NCBI GenBank assembly: GCA_963724695.1
Contig: CAVRVW010000010.1
Span: forward strand, 150,452 to 214,451
Source: CAVQFD01 sp963724695
Lineage (GTDB): Bacteria > Acidobacteriota > Vicinamibacteria > Vicinamibacterales > CAVVIG01
Length of the DNA stretch: 64,000 nucleotides
Reading direction: 5' to 3'
Made by a program: the position numbers and the translations under genes
Shown: positions 53,126-61,495 of the stretch, piece after piece
Layout: each line of letters opens with the position of its first letter
Position numbering within the stretch: position 1 is the first letter of the stretch
The notes under the pieces: generated by a model
What the model was told of the DNA's origin: nothing
The model's input: the letters and a program-made list of their open reading frames with translations, nothing else
The model's database searches: none

Positions 53126-53413
53126 CTGAAGTTCCTCCGACGGACGGGTTCTCGATAACCAAACCCATCTTACCGGAAAATCCTTCAGGATGCACTTTTT
53201 TTCCCCTTCTCCGAACAGCTATCCTAAGCCTTGCCTGGCGAAACGGAGTCGGGCTCTGCGGGGACGCAACCCGACAAGGGATATCCAGGCCAGGGCGGGT
53301 GAATCTTGCCTGCCGGGCCCTGGCGGTGCAAGCCGTCAGGGCCGTTCTTCCAATCCACCTGCATTCATTTGCCCTGCCATCCCTCAGAAAATCCACCGTA
53401 GCGCCGTCATTCG
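53126..53413. other. ISL3 upstream noncoding region, duplicated in copy 2
   Basis: About 290 bases between the transposase start and the right terminus, nearly identical to 54348-54638 (I see one clear difference, CTTACCGG against CTTGCCGG). It contains a hairpin CCCTGGCGG-TGCAAG-CCGTCAGGG (one G-U pair) and a polypyrimidine run (ACTTTTTTTCCCC). It probably holds the transposase promoter. No gene is supported. Confidence 0.6.
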
Positions 53414-53449
53414 CTGACAGTTTTTACCCACGAATTCCTCAGAAGAACC

Positions 53450-54346
53450 GTATTTCAACAACTCCCGCAGCTTCACGGTCTGCTTCTCGGTTCGGTTCGC
53501 CGGCAGCTTCAACAGGCACCAGCGGGAATGCTTGAGCAGCGGCTCATAACCATCGGCCTCCAGGCGCTTGGCCTCGTCCGCCCGGATCTCGTCAATTGCC
53601 TTGTTCATCTTGGCCACGATGTGAAAGCGGTCCAGGATGTGGATCGCTCCTCCCGCCTGCTCGGCGATCACGTCCAAGTACGGCCCCCACATGTCGCTGC
53701 ACACGTAACGCAAAGTAGGCAGAATTTTGTGGCCGAAGAGGTCGAAGAAGCGACGCAGGCTGCTCTCCCGCCGCTCCTGCGAGATCCAAAGCAGACGCTT
53801 GCGCTCGGGATCGATCTCATAGACGAGGGTCAGATACTTGTGCCCGCGCTGCCATTGAATCTCGTCCACCCCCAATGCCTTCACGCCACTTTCGTCTCGA
53901 TGCACCATGCCCCAGCGGACCGCATAATCCACGGCGTCCCGGACGTGATCCCAGGTGGCATTGAAGGCCGACGCCACCTCTGTCCAGCTCAATCGCTTGG
54001 CCCAACCGGCCAAAAACCAACGATAGCTTTTCGTGAGGGAACTCTTGCCATCCGACCAAGGCACCCGCTCCGCAACCACTCCACACTGCGGGCAGCCTAC
54101 GCGCCGCAGACCGTACACAAAAAACACCGGCATTTGCCACAGAGGAACGAACTCGAACCGCCGCGGCGGCAGCCGGTCGTACCCGGGCCGAACCTGGCCG
54201 CAGCCCGAACAAATCGGACGGCCGTTGGCCCGCGCTCGGACATGGACTTCAATCGTCGGACCCTCGGCGTCCTCGATCAAGTTCTCTTTCCAGAACACGA
54301 AGGACTTGTACCGCTCAACGCGATTGAGGATAGTCTTAAGTTGCAT
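53450..54346 (-). pseudogene. ISL3 transposase, copy 2, 3'-truncated
   Basis: The N-terminal 300 residues are intact in one frame, including the zinc-finger pairs RPICSGCGQVRPGYDRL and VGCPQCGVVAERVP, helix-turn-helix region KRLSWTEVASAFNATWDHVR, VKALGVDEIQWQRGHKYLTL, YVCSDMWGPYLDVIAEQAGG and HILDRFHIVAKMNKAIDEIR. After VKLRELLKYG the frame leaves the transposase and reads through the terminus of copy 1 (SSEEFVGKN...). About 120 C-terminal residues with the last catalytic Glu are lost, so it is inactive. Confidence 0.88.
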
Positions 54347-54638
54347 CCTGAAGTTCCTCCGACGGACGGGTTCTCGATAACCAAACCCATCTTGCCGGAA
54401 AATCCTTCAGGATGCACTTTTTTTCCCCTTCTCCGAACAGCTATCCTAAGCCTTGCCTGGCGAAACGGAGTCGGGCTCTGCGGGGACGCAACCCGACAAG
54501 GGATATCCAGGCCAGGGCGGGTGAATCTTGCCTGCCGGGCCCTGGCGGTGCAAGCCGTCAGGGCCGTTCTTCCAATCCACCTGCATTCATTTGCCCTGCC
54601 ATCCCTCAGAAAATCCACCGTAGCGCCGTCATTCGCTG
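53450..54638 (-). mobile_element. ISL3-family insertion sequence, copy 2 (interrupted on both sides)
   Basis: A second ISL3 copy in the same orientation. Its left part is missing: at 53449/53450 copy 1's terminus joins codon LKY of its transposase. Its right part is split by the IS66 element: it stops at ATTCGCTG (54631-54638) and resumes at 57446-57486, where ACAGTTTTTACCCACG and CTCAGAAGAACC complete the terminus. The offset to copy 1 is a constant 1,222 bases over the shared region. Confidence 0.85.
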
Positions 54639-54728
54639 GTAAGTGCACCACCACAACCATTCTTCGCATTCTTCGCGCGGCGGTTAACCTGGGGGGTACT
54701 GGATTCAGCCCTTACAGGAGACGGCGCG

Positions 54729-55166
54729 ATGGCACGTGGTTTTCGACCCGAGGTTCGGCGGCGGTGGCTGGCGCGGTTGGCGGCGTTTCGGCGTAGCGGG
54801 CTCACAATTTGTGAGTTCTGTCGCCGTGAAGGCGTGTCAGAGCCCTCATTTTATCAGTGGCGGCGTCGGCTAGCAGCCGTGTCGCAACACGGGAACGCTT
54901 CGGATCCTCCCACCCGGCCGGGACGCCCCGCATCTTCACGCGCAGTGTCCGTTAATGGGCGGAGCAAGCACGCCGGCCAGGCCGCGGCGGCGGCCCCGGC
55001 ATTCTTTCCGGTCGTCCTGCGCGGCGCCGCGCCTCGAGCGATCGTCGAGATCGCCTTACCCGGCGGAGCCGTCGTGCGGTTGCTCGACGCCGATCGACGC
55101 ACCCTGCGGGCTGCCATCAAGGCCGCCGGCAGTCTGCCGAAGCGCGGGGAGGTCCTGCCATGTTGA
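54729..55166 (+). CDS. tnpA: IS66 TnpA (Orf1)
   Basis: A 145-residue accessory protein. The N-terminal half is a helix-turn-helix: RRRWLARLAAFRRSGLTICE followed by FCRREGVSEPSFYQWRRRLA, as in IS66 Orf1 proteins. The C-terminal part (IVEIALPGGAVVRLLDADRR) is the usual IS66 TnpA end. It overlaps tnpB by seven bases. GGAG precedes the ATG. Confidence 0.92.
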   Translation: MARGFRPEVRRRWLARLAAFRRSGLTICEFCRREGVSEPSFYQWRRRLAAVSQHGNASDPPTRPGRPASSRAVSVNGRSKHAGQAAAAAPAFFPVVLRGAAPRAIVEIALPGGAVVRLLDADRRTLRAAIKAAGSLPKRGEVLPC

Positions 55167-55513
55167 GCTGGCCTACCAATGTGCCGATCTATCTCAGCAC
55201 CCAACCGACCGACATGCGAAAACAATTCGACGGTCTGCAAGCCCTGGTCGAAAGCCAGTTCGGTCGGGACGTGCTCGACGGACACTTGTTCTTGTTCGTC
55301 AACCGCCGCCGTGATCGAGTCAAAGCACTGTGGTGGGACCACGATGGACTGGCGATCTGGGCGAAGCGATTGGAGCAAGGAAGTTTTCAATTGCCATCCG
55401 TCACTCCCGAGACGACGTGCGTCGAACTCGACATCACGCAACTGGCGTTGATTCTGGGCGGAGTCGATTTACGTTCGGCGCGCCGTCGCAAACGCTATCG
55501 ACGAGCAGCCTGA
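55160..55513 (+). CDS. tnpB: IS66 Orf2 TnpB
   Basis: A 117-residue protein of the IS66 Orf2-like family: VPIYLSTQPTDMRKQFDGLQ, LDGHLFLFVNRRRDRVKALW and WDHDGLAIWAKRLEQGSFQ. It is full length and intact. It is required for IS66 transposition together with TnpA and TnpC, although its biochemical role is not established. Confidence 0.95.
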   Translation: MLSWPTNVPIYLSTQPTDMRKQFDGLQALVESQFGRDVLDGHLFLFVNRRRDRVKALWWDHDGLAIWAKRLEQGSFQLPSVTPETTCVELDITQLALILGGVDLRSARRRKRYRRAA

Positions 55514-55612
55514 GCGCACCGACTCGAGACGGTCGCACTATCGCGAAAAACTTTTTCCAGATTTTCTCGTGCCGCGCTCTTGACGATTTATAAAACGGCG
55601 TATGATTGCCGC

Positions 55613-57190
55613 ATGCAGGATGCACGCGACATTCCGACGGACTTGGAAGCCTGCCAGGCGCTGCTCGCCACGCTGCTCCCGATTGTGGAAACGATCGAAG
55701 CGGATCGTAACAATCTGCGAGAGACGGTCCAGGAACTAAAACTTCAGAACGAGCGCCTGTTACACCTCTTATACGGCCGCCGCAGCGAACGGCGCATCGA
55801 CTCGCCCGATCAACAGCGGCTCGATTTCCAAGACGAACAGGACACCGCTCTCGAATCATCCGTCCAGTCTGAGCCGATTATCCAGGCCGAGGCGGAGTCG
55901 AATCTTGTTGACGAAGCCTTGTTGAAGCGGTTGCTGGAACGACGGCGTCAACGGCAGGAAGCGACTCCCAAGAGCGAAGGGTTTCCGGCCCATCTTCCGC
56001 GTCGAGAAACCCTGCTCGATCTATCGCCCGAGGAGAAAGTCGGCCTGACGCACATTGGCGACGATGTCAGCGAGCGGCTGATCTTCGAGCCACCGCGGAT
56101 CGTGATCGAACGGATCACCCGCCCGAAGTACGTGCGAGCCAAAGAGTCCCAGGCCGGCGTGATGCAGGTCTCGCCGCCGCTCTCGATCATTCCGGGCTGT
56201 CGCTATGATTTCAGCGTCATTGCCCAGGTGCTGCAGGCCAAGTACTGGCTGCATTGCCCCCTCTATCGGCAGCAAGACGATCTGGCCCGGCTGGGCTGGA
56301 ACCCAAGCCGCTCGACTCTCGGCCACCTGGTGACCCTGGGAGCGGATGTCCTGATTCCCCTGGTGGACGAGTTTCAGCGGCGGTTGCTGCTCACGGATCT
56401 ATTGGGTCTGGATGAAACCCACGTCACCGAGCTATGCCAACTGGCGAAAGGAGGCTCGAAAGAGACCCGGGCCTGGCTTGTGCGGGGCCTGGAAGAGGCC
56501 CCGCTGAATGTCTTCCACTACTTTCCGAGCCGCGAACAGAAGCATGTCGATGCCTTGCTGGAGTCGTTTTCCGGCGTGATCATCGCCGACTGCTACACGG
56601 CCTACGAGAATATCTCGCGGCGGAGCCTGGCCCGGATTGCGCATGCGGCCTGCAATGCGCATGCGCGGCGGAAGTTCGTGGAGGCGGAGAACGCCAGTCC
56701 CTTCTTGGCGGCCCAGGCCCAGGCATTTTACCGGCGGCTGTACGATGTGGAAGAACGAGGCAAGTGCCTGACTCCCGAGGCCCGATTCGAGCTGCGGCAG
56801 CGCGAGGCGCTCCCGATCTGGGATGCGTTCTCGGCGTGGACGCGCAGCGCGGCGGTGGAGCTGCTTCTGCCGAAGAACAAGATGAGCGAAGCGATCGGCT
56901 ACTTGCGAAACCATGAGGCCGCCCTGCGGCGGTATCTCGGCGATGGCCGCATTCCGATCGACAACAACGATGTCGAGCAGACCTTGCGAGGGCTGACGAC
57001 TGGACGCAAAAACTGGATGTTCCTGGGGAGCGAGCAGGGTGGCCAGCGGATGGCGACGATCCTGAGCGTGATCAGCAGCGCCCATCGCCACAACCTGGAC
57101 GTGTACGGATACCTCGTGGACTGCCTCCGGCAGTTGTCGCGTGCCCAACAAGTGGCGCCTCGAGCTGGTCGCCCGGCTCGGCACTCTTAG
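55613..57190 (+). CDS. tnpC: IS66 transposase TnpC, C-terminus frameshifted
   Basis: A transposase of 525 residues to the stop at 57190. N-terminal leucine-rich coiled coil (NNLRETVQELKLQNERLLHL), then LYGRRSER, zinc-binding-like IIPGCRYDFSVIAQVLQAKY, and DDE catalysis: LTDLLGLDETHVTEL (D), SGVIIADCYTAYENISR (D) and RIPIDNNDVEQTLRGLTTGR (E). The native C-terminal tail is recognisable in other frames downstream: NKWRLELVARLGTL, then LPQNWALAHPESIRTFRQRE and a stop at 57342. Two frame changes (near 57150 and 57195) replace it. The catalytic core is intact. An ATG at 55613 is chosen over a TTG at 55580. Confidence 0.9.
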   Translation: MQDARDIPTDLEACQALLATLLPIVETIEADRNNLRETVQELKLQNERLLHLLYGRRSERRIDSPDQQRLDFQDEQDTALESSVQSEPIIQAEAESNLVDEALLKRLLERRRQRQEATPKSEGFPAHLPRRETLLDLSPEEKVGLTHIGDDVSERLIFEPPRIVIERITRPKYVRAKESQAGVMQVSPPLSIIPGCRYDFSVIAQVLQAKYWLHCPLYRQQDDLARLGWNPSRSTLGHLVTLGADVLIPLVDEFQRRLLLTDLLGLDETHVTELCQLAKGGSKETRAWLVRGLEEAPLNVFHYFPSREQKHVDALLESFSGVIIADCYTAYENISRRSLARIAHAACNAHARRKFVEAENASPFLAAQAQAFYRRLYDVEERGKCLTPEARFELRQREALPIWDAFSAWTRSAAVELLLPKNKMSEAIGYLRNHEAALRRYLGDGRIPIDNNDVEQTLRGLTTGRKNWMFLGSEQGGQRMATILSVISSAHRHNLDVYGYLVDCLRQLSRAQQVAPRAGRPARHS

Positions 57191-57445
57191 AGAGCCTTCT
57201 GCCGCAAAACTGGGCGCTCGCGCATCCGGAGTCCATTCGGACCTTCCGGCAGCGTGAGAAGGAACTCGTCGGCGAGGCCAAACGCATTCGCCGTGCGCGG
57301 GCCAGGATCCTCGAGTTGGCCAAGAGCCACTCGAAGTCGTAGGCCGCGATCCTCCGGCCCGCTCCGCCCCCGGCCTCCATGCTCCTCTACCGGTCGCAGC
57401 GCGACCGCCGCTCTGTTAAGGTCTATGGGCGTGGAGGGCGCTTAC

Positions 57446-57486
57446 ATTCGCTGACAGTTTTTACCCACGAATTCCTCAGAAGAACC
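57446..57486. repeat. Right terminus of ISL3 copy 2, displaced by IS66
   Basis: The target duplication ATTCGCTG followed by ACAGTTTTTACCCACGAATT and CCTCAGAAGAACC, identical to the right terminus of copy 1 (53409-53449). It ends at 57486, beside the truncated DUF1573 gene. Confidence 0.9.
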
Positions 57487-57799
57487 TAAGCGAAGTACTT
57501 TCGCCGGGCTTAAGCACTTTCCGATCAACAGTCGCCGAGGTGCACGCGCAACTTCTGAGAACGTGCCTAATAGAGATTAAGTCCTTAGATTCATTACGTA
57601 ACGTGAAATCGCATCTTTTGGTAGCTCCTTGCCGCAGGACGCCTAACTCCAGAACTTGAGGTTCCGCGACGAGGCGATCCACTGCCACTGGGCGGGATGC
57701 TACGAACCCAGCCATGCCAGATCCGGCGGCCAGCATTGCGGCCGCAATGGGCAGCGCATTAAACCACCCACCGAACTTCTGCGAAACTCCTTCGGACAT
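57487..57799 (-). pseudogene. DUF1573 protein, 3' part removed by ISL3
   Basis: The N-terminal 104 residues of a DUF1573 protein. A membrane or signal helix (ALPIAAAMLAAGSGMAGFVA) is followed by VLELGVLRQGATKRCDFTLR, and HVLRSCACTSATVDRKVLKP GESTSLRF, the typical Cys-containing strand pattern (SCxCT) of planctomycete DUF1573 proteins. After SLRF the ISL3 terminus begins and a stop follows at 57476. It lies directly downstream of a MauE-like gene, a common planctomycete pairing. Confidence 0.8.
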
Positions 57800-57832
57800 A
57801 ACGACTCAATCAATTGCGGGAAATCGTTTTGG

Positions 57833-58817
57833 TTATTTCAGTTTTGATATCTTGGTCACAATACCGGTGCGTAGATGAATCTCAACAGGGACCTCAATGA
57901 GCCAGCGATCGCCTTCCGTTACTTCGAGATTGAGACCAGGCGGAGCTGGCCACAACATGTCATCGGGATCGGGCTTGTTCAAGGCGACGAATGCCAAGCG
58001 ATTACGCAATCGTCGGCCGCCGCTGGTGTCCCCGCCATCGTCCAGCTCGCGCATTGATACTCCTGGATGCAACCCAGTGTGCGCCTGCGTTGACAACGCG
58101 ATCCTGTCGAGAGCCTCTCTGCAAGGCGTACACCCGTGCCGATAAAGAATTACAGTCCAATCACCGATCAACAGTGGGCCGGCGCCTTGGATATAAGGAA
58201 TGAGCGGCCATGGACGCTTTAACCAATCGTGGGGTTCGACGAATACCCTATTGCCTCCCAATTGCGCCAACCCATTCGCCCTTATAGTCGAATGACCGAC
58301 CCCCAAGAGCGCACCGCCAAAAATCAAGGCAACCACGGCAACTACCCACACCGAGCTTATCCGTCGCCGTGGGATTCGATCGCCATGATTTGATTGACAC
58401 CGCGCGTACGCCATCAACCCCATGACCGCAACATCGGTTGCAAGCATCACCCAAGGACGTACGGTGATCGGTCCAAGGCATCCGCAGGAATCGGACCCGC
58501 GAACAACGCCCGCCACCGACACGGCGGCGAAGCCCGTAAATGTTGCAAAGGCAATTGGCCAAACAAGTGTGGGGCGCGACGTCGAAGAGCAGGAACGACC
58601 CAAGTAAAAACTCGTACTCAACGAGCAAGACTTGCCACCAAGCAGCACCCAGCAAACCATTCTCGCTGATGCTCTGTCCGATAGGGCCGATGGCCTTCAG
58701 TCCCGCCGCAATCACGAGCAGTGCGCCCGTGACGACGCAAACTGAATTTGACGATACCGCCGATGGGAGTGGCCGTATTGCGCAGGCGTTGAGGAATTGC
58801 CGAAATCCTACCACCAT
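57833..58817 (-). CDS. MauE/DoxX-like membrane protein fused to thioredoxin-like region, frameshifted
   Basis: About 327 residues from ATG 58817. The membrane half has TGALLVIAAGLKAIGPIGQS, WWQVLLVEYEFLLGSFLLF, and, after one frame change near 58600, TLVWPIAFATFTGFAAVSVA with GSDSCGCLGPITVRPWVMLA, the CGC-G motif of MauE-type proteins. The second half begins with a helix (VWVVAVVALIFGGALLGVG) and then WTVILYRHGCTPCREALDRI, a thioredoxin-like CxxC site. MauE-type proteins help form disulfides or deliver reductant in the periplasm. It is upstream of the broken DUF1573 gene. Confidence 0.75.
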
Positions 58818-59016
58818 ACCGCCCTCAATCAAGATATTGGCAGACGGGCAGAATGCAATCAACGGCCATTCGACATGGAATTGCCGGAGTTTATCGCTTG
58901 TTTTATTGCCTGTCAAGCATTTTCGTCCGACGAGTCGGGATGGGCGGGGTCGAATGCGCCGGGCCTTGAAATACTTTGCAAAATGGGCCGTCGCGAGATT
59001 TATGGCCTCCGCAGCT

Positions 59017-59199
59017 TCAGGCGCCGCACAAGGTAATGCAGAAGCCGAAGTCCACCGAGCAAGCTCTATCGGGATCTCTCTGTCCTGTAATTGTCGCTCG
59101 GGACAGGGCAAGATCGAAGTCTTCGGAGCGGATTCTCACGGACCGAAGAATTCGATTGCGACGCTCCTGGTTGTAGGCCAGCTTCTCGGCCTGGGTCAT
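59017..59199 (-). CDS. Small unrecognised protein at the junction
   Basis: A 60-residue frame from ATG 59199: MTQAEKLAYNQERRNRILRS followed by VRIRSEDFDLALSRATITGQ. It looks like real coding sequence (charged helix, balanced codons) but I do not recognise it. It lies between the MauE-like gene and the end of the microcompartment aldolase, whose shifted frame runs into it. It may be the start of a broken gene. The 200 bases between it and the MauE-like start hold nothing I can support. Confidence 0.35.
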   Translation of the reverse strand: MTQAEKLAYNQERRNRILRSVRIRSEDFDLALSRATITGQRDPDRACSVDFGFCITLCGA

Positions 59200-59270
59200 G
59201 CGGCGAAGTCCGGTGTGGCTGTCGGGTGCCGATCTTCTCTGTGCGAGCCGGCGTCGTGCTCGGTTGGCAA

Positions 59271-60433
59271 TCACATTCTTCGGGCCGGCGTCCGCCATGC
59301 GCACTCGTGCCCAAGTGCGTGGACCGTGGCCGCGGCCGTGGACCGGGGGGGAGAGGTTGCAGGTAGCACGCCTGGCACCGCGACGCTGGTCGATCCGCCG
59401 CCGTAGCTCATCACGCCGGTTTGCAGCTGCATGTCGTCGTCCAGCGAGCGCTGCGGCTTGATCTTCGAGCTTCTCGAGCACGCCGTGATACGCCCGCACG
59501 GCTTCCTCGGGCGTGATCTCGCCATCGGCGATCCGCCGCAGGAACTCGACGAAGGCGAGCTGGCTCTCGGCGTTGTTGATCTTGCGGCCGAACAGCGCCG
59601 CCCGGGCGCCGTACTTCTGCGCCTCGGCGAGCAGCTTGAAGGCGTCGTAGGTCGTGCCGGCGCCGCCGCCGAGGATGCCGACGACCAGGTGCGGATCGTA
59701 GGCGACCAGCTCTTCCATCGCCCTCGGGCCGTGATAGACGATCTTCAGGAACAGCGGCCGGCCCGCCGCGGCCACGCCGGCCAGCGTGCGGGCGATCGCA
59801 GTCGTTGATGAACTGCGGCATGCTCGTCGGCCGACAGGCCCTGCGGGGCGTTCGGATCGAAGACTTCCAGGAAGTGGCGGAAGCCCTTGCGCTCGGCTTC
59901 GATCGCGGAACTGGCGGTACTGCTTCGAGCGCGTCCAGGTCGTCGTCCAGCCGGTTGTTGAACGTGACGCTGTACAGGCCCAGGTTCGCGCCGCGCGTCC
60001 GCTCGGCCGGCTCGCAGTCGACGTGGCCGCACTGGATGTGATCGAGCGTGGCCGTGCGGAACGGCCGCGACGGCTCGCTCGACGTAGCGGCCGCCGCGGA
60101 CGACGAAGATGTCGCTGGTGTCGTTGGCCCGCGCGGCCGGCGTGACGTGGCTGTTCTCGAACAGCCGCTCGCCGATCGTCAGCACGTCGCTGGTGCTGGC
60201 CGACATGAGCATGATGTCGACCAGCCCCTGCCGCGCGATCTGGCGGATCTGCTCGCGGTACTCGGCCAGCGTGCGCATGCGGCACTTCGCCGGCGTGCAT
60301 CTCGGGCGACTGGCCCGGCGCGCCGATGCCGAAGGCCATGTCGGCGTCCTTGGCGTCGGCCAGGATGAACTCCTTCGCAGCCCGAGGGATCGGCGTGAAT
60401 GGCGGCCAGTTTTCGGTCGAGCGATTTTTGCAT
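59271..60433 (-). CDS. LacD/DeoC-like aldolase of a microcompartment locus, frameshifted
   Basis: A (beta/alpha)8-barrel aldolase of about 380 residues. From ATG 60433: MQKSLDRKLAAIHADPSGC, then, in other frames, ADMAFGIGAPGQSPEMHAGE, RTLAEYREQIRQIARQGLVD with IMLMSASTSDVLTIGERLFE, FRHFLEVFDPNAP, PLFLKIVYHGPRAMEELVAY (Schiff-base Lys probable in LKIVYHG), HLVVGILGGGAGTTYDAFKL and AALFGRKINNAESQLAFVEF, ending DDDMQLQTGVMSYGGGS. Six or more frame changes are needed (for example near 60370, 60290, 60040, 59920, 59810, 59470). Homologues sit in planctomycete PVM-type microcompartment loci. The stop at 59271 may lie beyond the true end. Confidence 0.75.
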
Positions 60434-60473
60434 GGTCAGTCAGCTTGAGCCGAGCTGTACTGCGTTCCGGTCG

Positions 60474-61437
60474 TCAGACGCTGCATGCGATACTTCCGTC
60501 AGTCGTCAGCACGGCGTCGATCGTTTGCCGCAGCACCTGGCCGCTCTTGCGCAGGGCCTGCACTTCCTTCGGCCACAGCTCGATTTCGTGCGTGGCCACG
60601 CACGCCGCGCGGCCCGACGACGGTCGGCACCGACAGCGCCACGTCGCGAATGCCGTAGCAGCCGCTGCTGCACGCTGCGAGACCGGCAGAATCGCGCGGC
60701 GATCGAGCGCGATCGCCTCGATCACTTCGCGAATCGCCAGGCCGACGGCGAAGCCGGCGCCGCCCTTCTTCTTGATGACTTCGGCGCCCGAGCCCTTGGT
60801 GCGCGTGAACAGCTCGCTGGCCAGGTGCGGCGTTCCAGCCGGGAAACTTCTCCAGCGGCAGGCCGCCGACCGTGGCGCTCGACCAGATCGGCACCATGCT
60901 GTCGCCGTGCTCGCCGAGGATCAGCGCCTGGACCTGCGTCGGCGGGGCGCTCGAGCTGCTGCGGCGATCAGGCTGCGGAAGCGGATCGTGTCGAGCTGCG
61001 TGCCCAGGCCGATCACCTGCGCCGGCGGCAGCTCGAGCCGCTCGGCCGCCAGGTAGGTCAGCACGTCGACCGGGTTCGAGACGACGAGCACGATGGCGTC
61101 GCTGCTTGCAGCCCGCCGCTGCTTGATCTCGCCCAGGATGCCGAGGAACAGATCGACGTTGCGATTGATCAGGTCGAGCCGGCTTTCGTCGGGCTTGCGC
61201 CGCAGGCCGGCGGTGATGCAGATGACGTCGCTCGTGGGAACGTGCTCGTAGCCGCCGGCGGTGATGACCTGGTCGGCCATCAGGCTGGCGCCATGCAGCA
61301 GGTCGAGCGCCTGGCCCTCGGCCAGCTCCGCGTTGACATCCGAGCAGGGCGATCTCGCGGACGACGCCGCCGGTCTGCAAGGCGAACGCCGCGCACGAGC
61401 CGACCAGTCCGCCGCCGCCGATGATGCTGACTTTCAT
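60474..61437 (-). CDS. Lactate/malate dehydrogenase family protein, frameshifted
   Basis: An NAD-dependent dehydrogenase of about 320 residues. From ATG 61437: MKVSIIGGGGLVGSCAAFAL (GxGxxG), then MADQVITAGGYEHVPTSDVI, CITAGLRRKPDESRLDLINR (substrate Arg loop), AIVLVVSNPVDVLTYLAAER and LPPAQVIGLGTQLDTIRFRS, and LILGEHGDSMVPIWSSATVG with the catalytic His (GEHGDSMV). The end is CYGIRDVALSVPTVVG, then ATHEIELWPKEVQALRKSGQ. Frame changes lie near 61335, 61105, 60955, 60835 and 60610. In PVM microcompartment loci such an enzyme is thought to recycle NADH by interconverting lactate, lactaldehyde or related compounds. Confidence 0.82.
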
Positions 61438-61495
61438 GGCGATGTCTGAGTGTTTCATCGATGGTCGCGTGCGTTGATCGCGCGTTGATCTGCTG

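Larger units (their letters stand above)
51858..53449 (-). mobile_element. ISL3-family insertion sequence, copy 1
   Basis: An element of about 1,592 bp. The right terminus, read inward, is GGTTCTTCTGAGGAATTCG and ends at 53449; the left terminus (from 51858) GCCTCCTCAGCAGAATCTG matches it at 21 of 32 positions. The single transposase gene lies on the minus strand. A 290-base noncoding stretch separates its start from the right terminus. The flanking bases differ (TGCTTACC left, GTATTTCA right), so the 8-bp target duplication usual for ISL3 is absent, which suggests recombination after insertion. The right flank is the interior of copy 2. Confidence 0.8.
54639..57445 (+). mobile_element. IS66-family insertion sequence with 8-bp target duplication
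   Basis: An element of 2,807 bp with termini GTAAGTGCACCACC (left) and, inverted, GTAAGCGCCCTCC (right), typical of IS66. It is flanked on both sides by ATTCGCTG (54631-54638 and 57446-57453), an 8-bp target duplication. It contains the three usual genes: tnpA, tnpB and tnpC. The target is the right terminus of ISL3 copy 2, which proves that the IS66 insertion came after that ISL3 copy. Confidence 0.95.

Noticed and set aside
51845..53457. GTATTT on both sides of ISL3 copy 1 as a target duplication
   Set aside because: The left copy is about seven bases away from the terminus and only six bases match, so it is likely chance.
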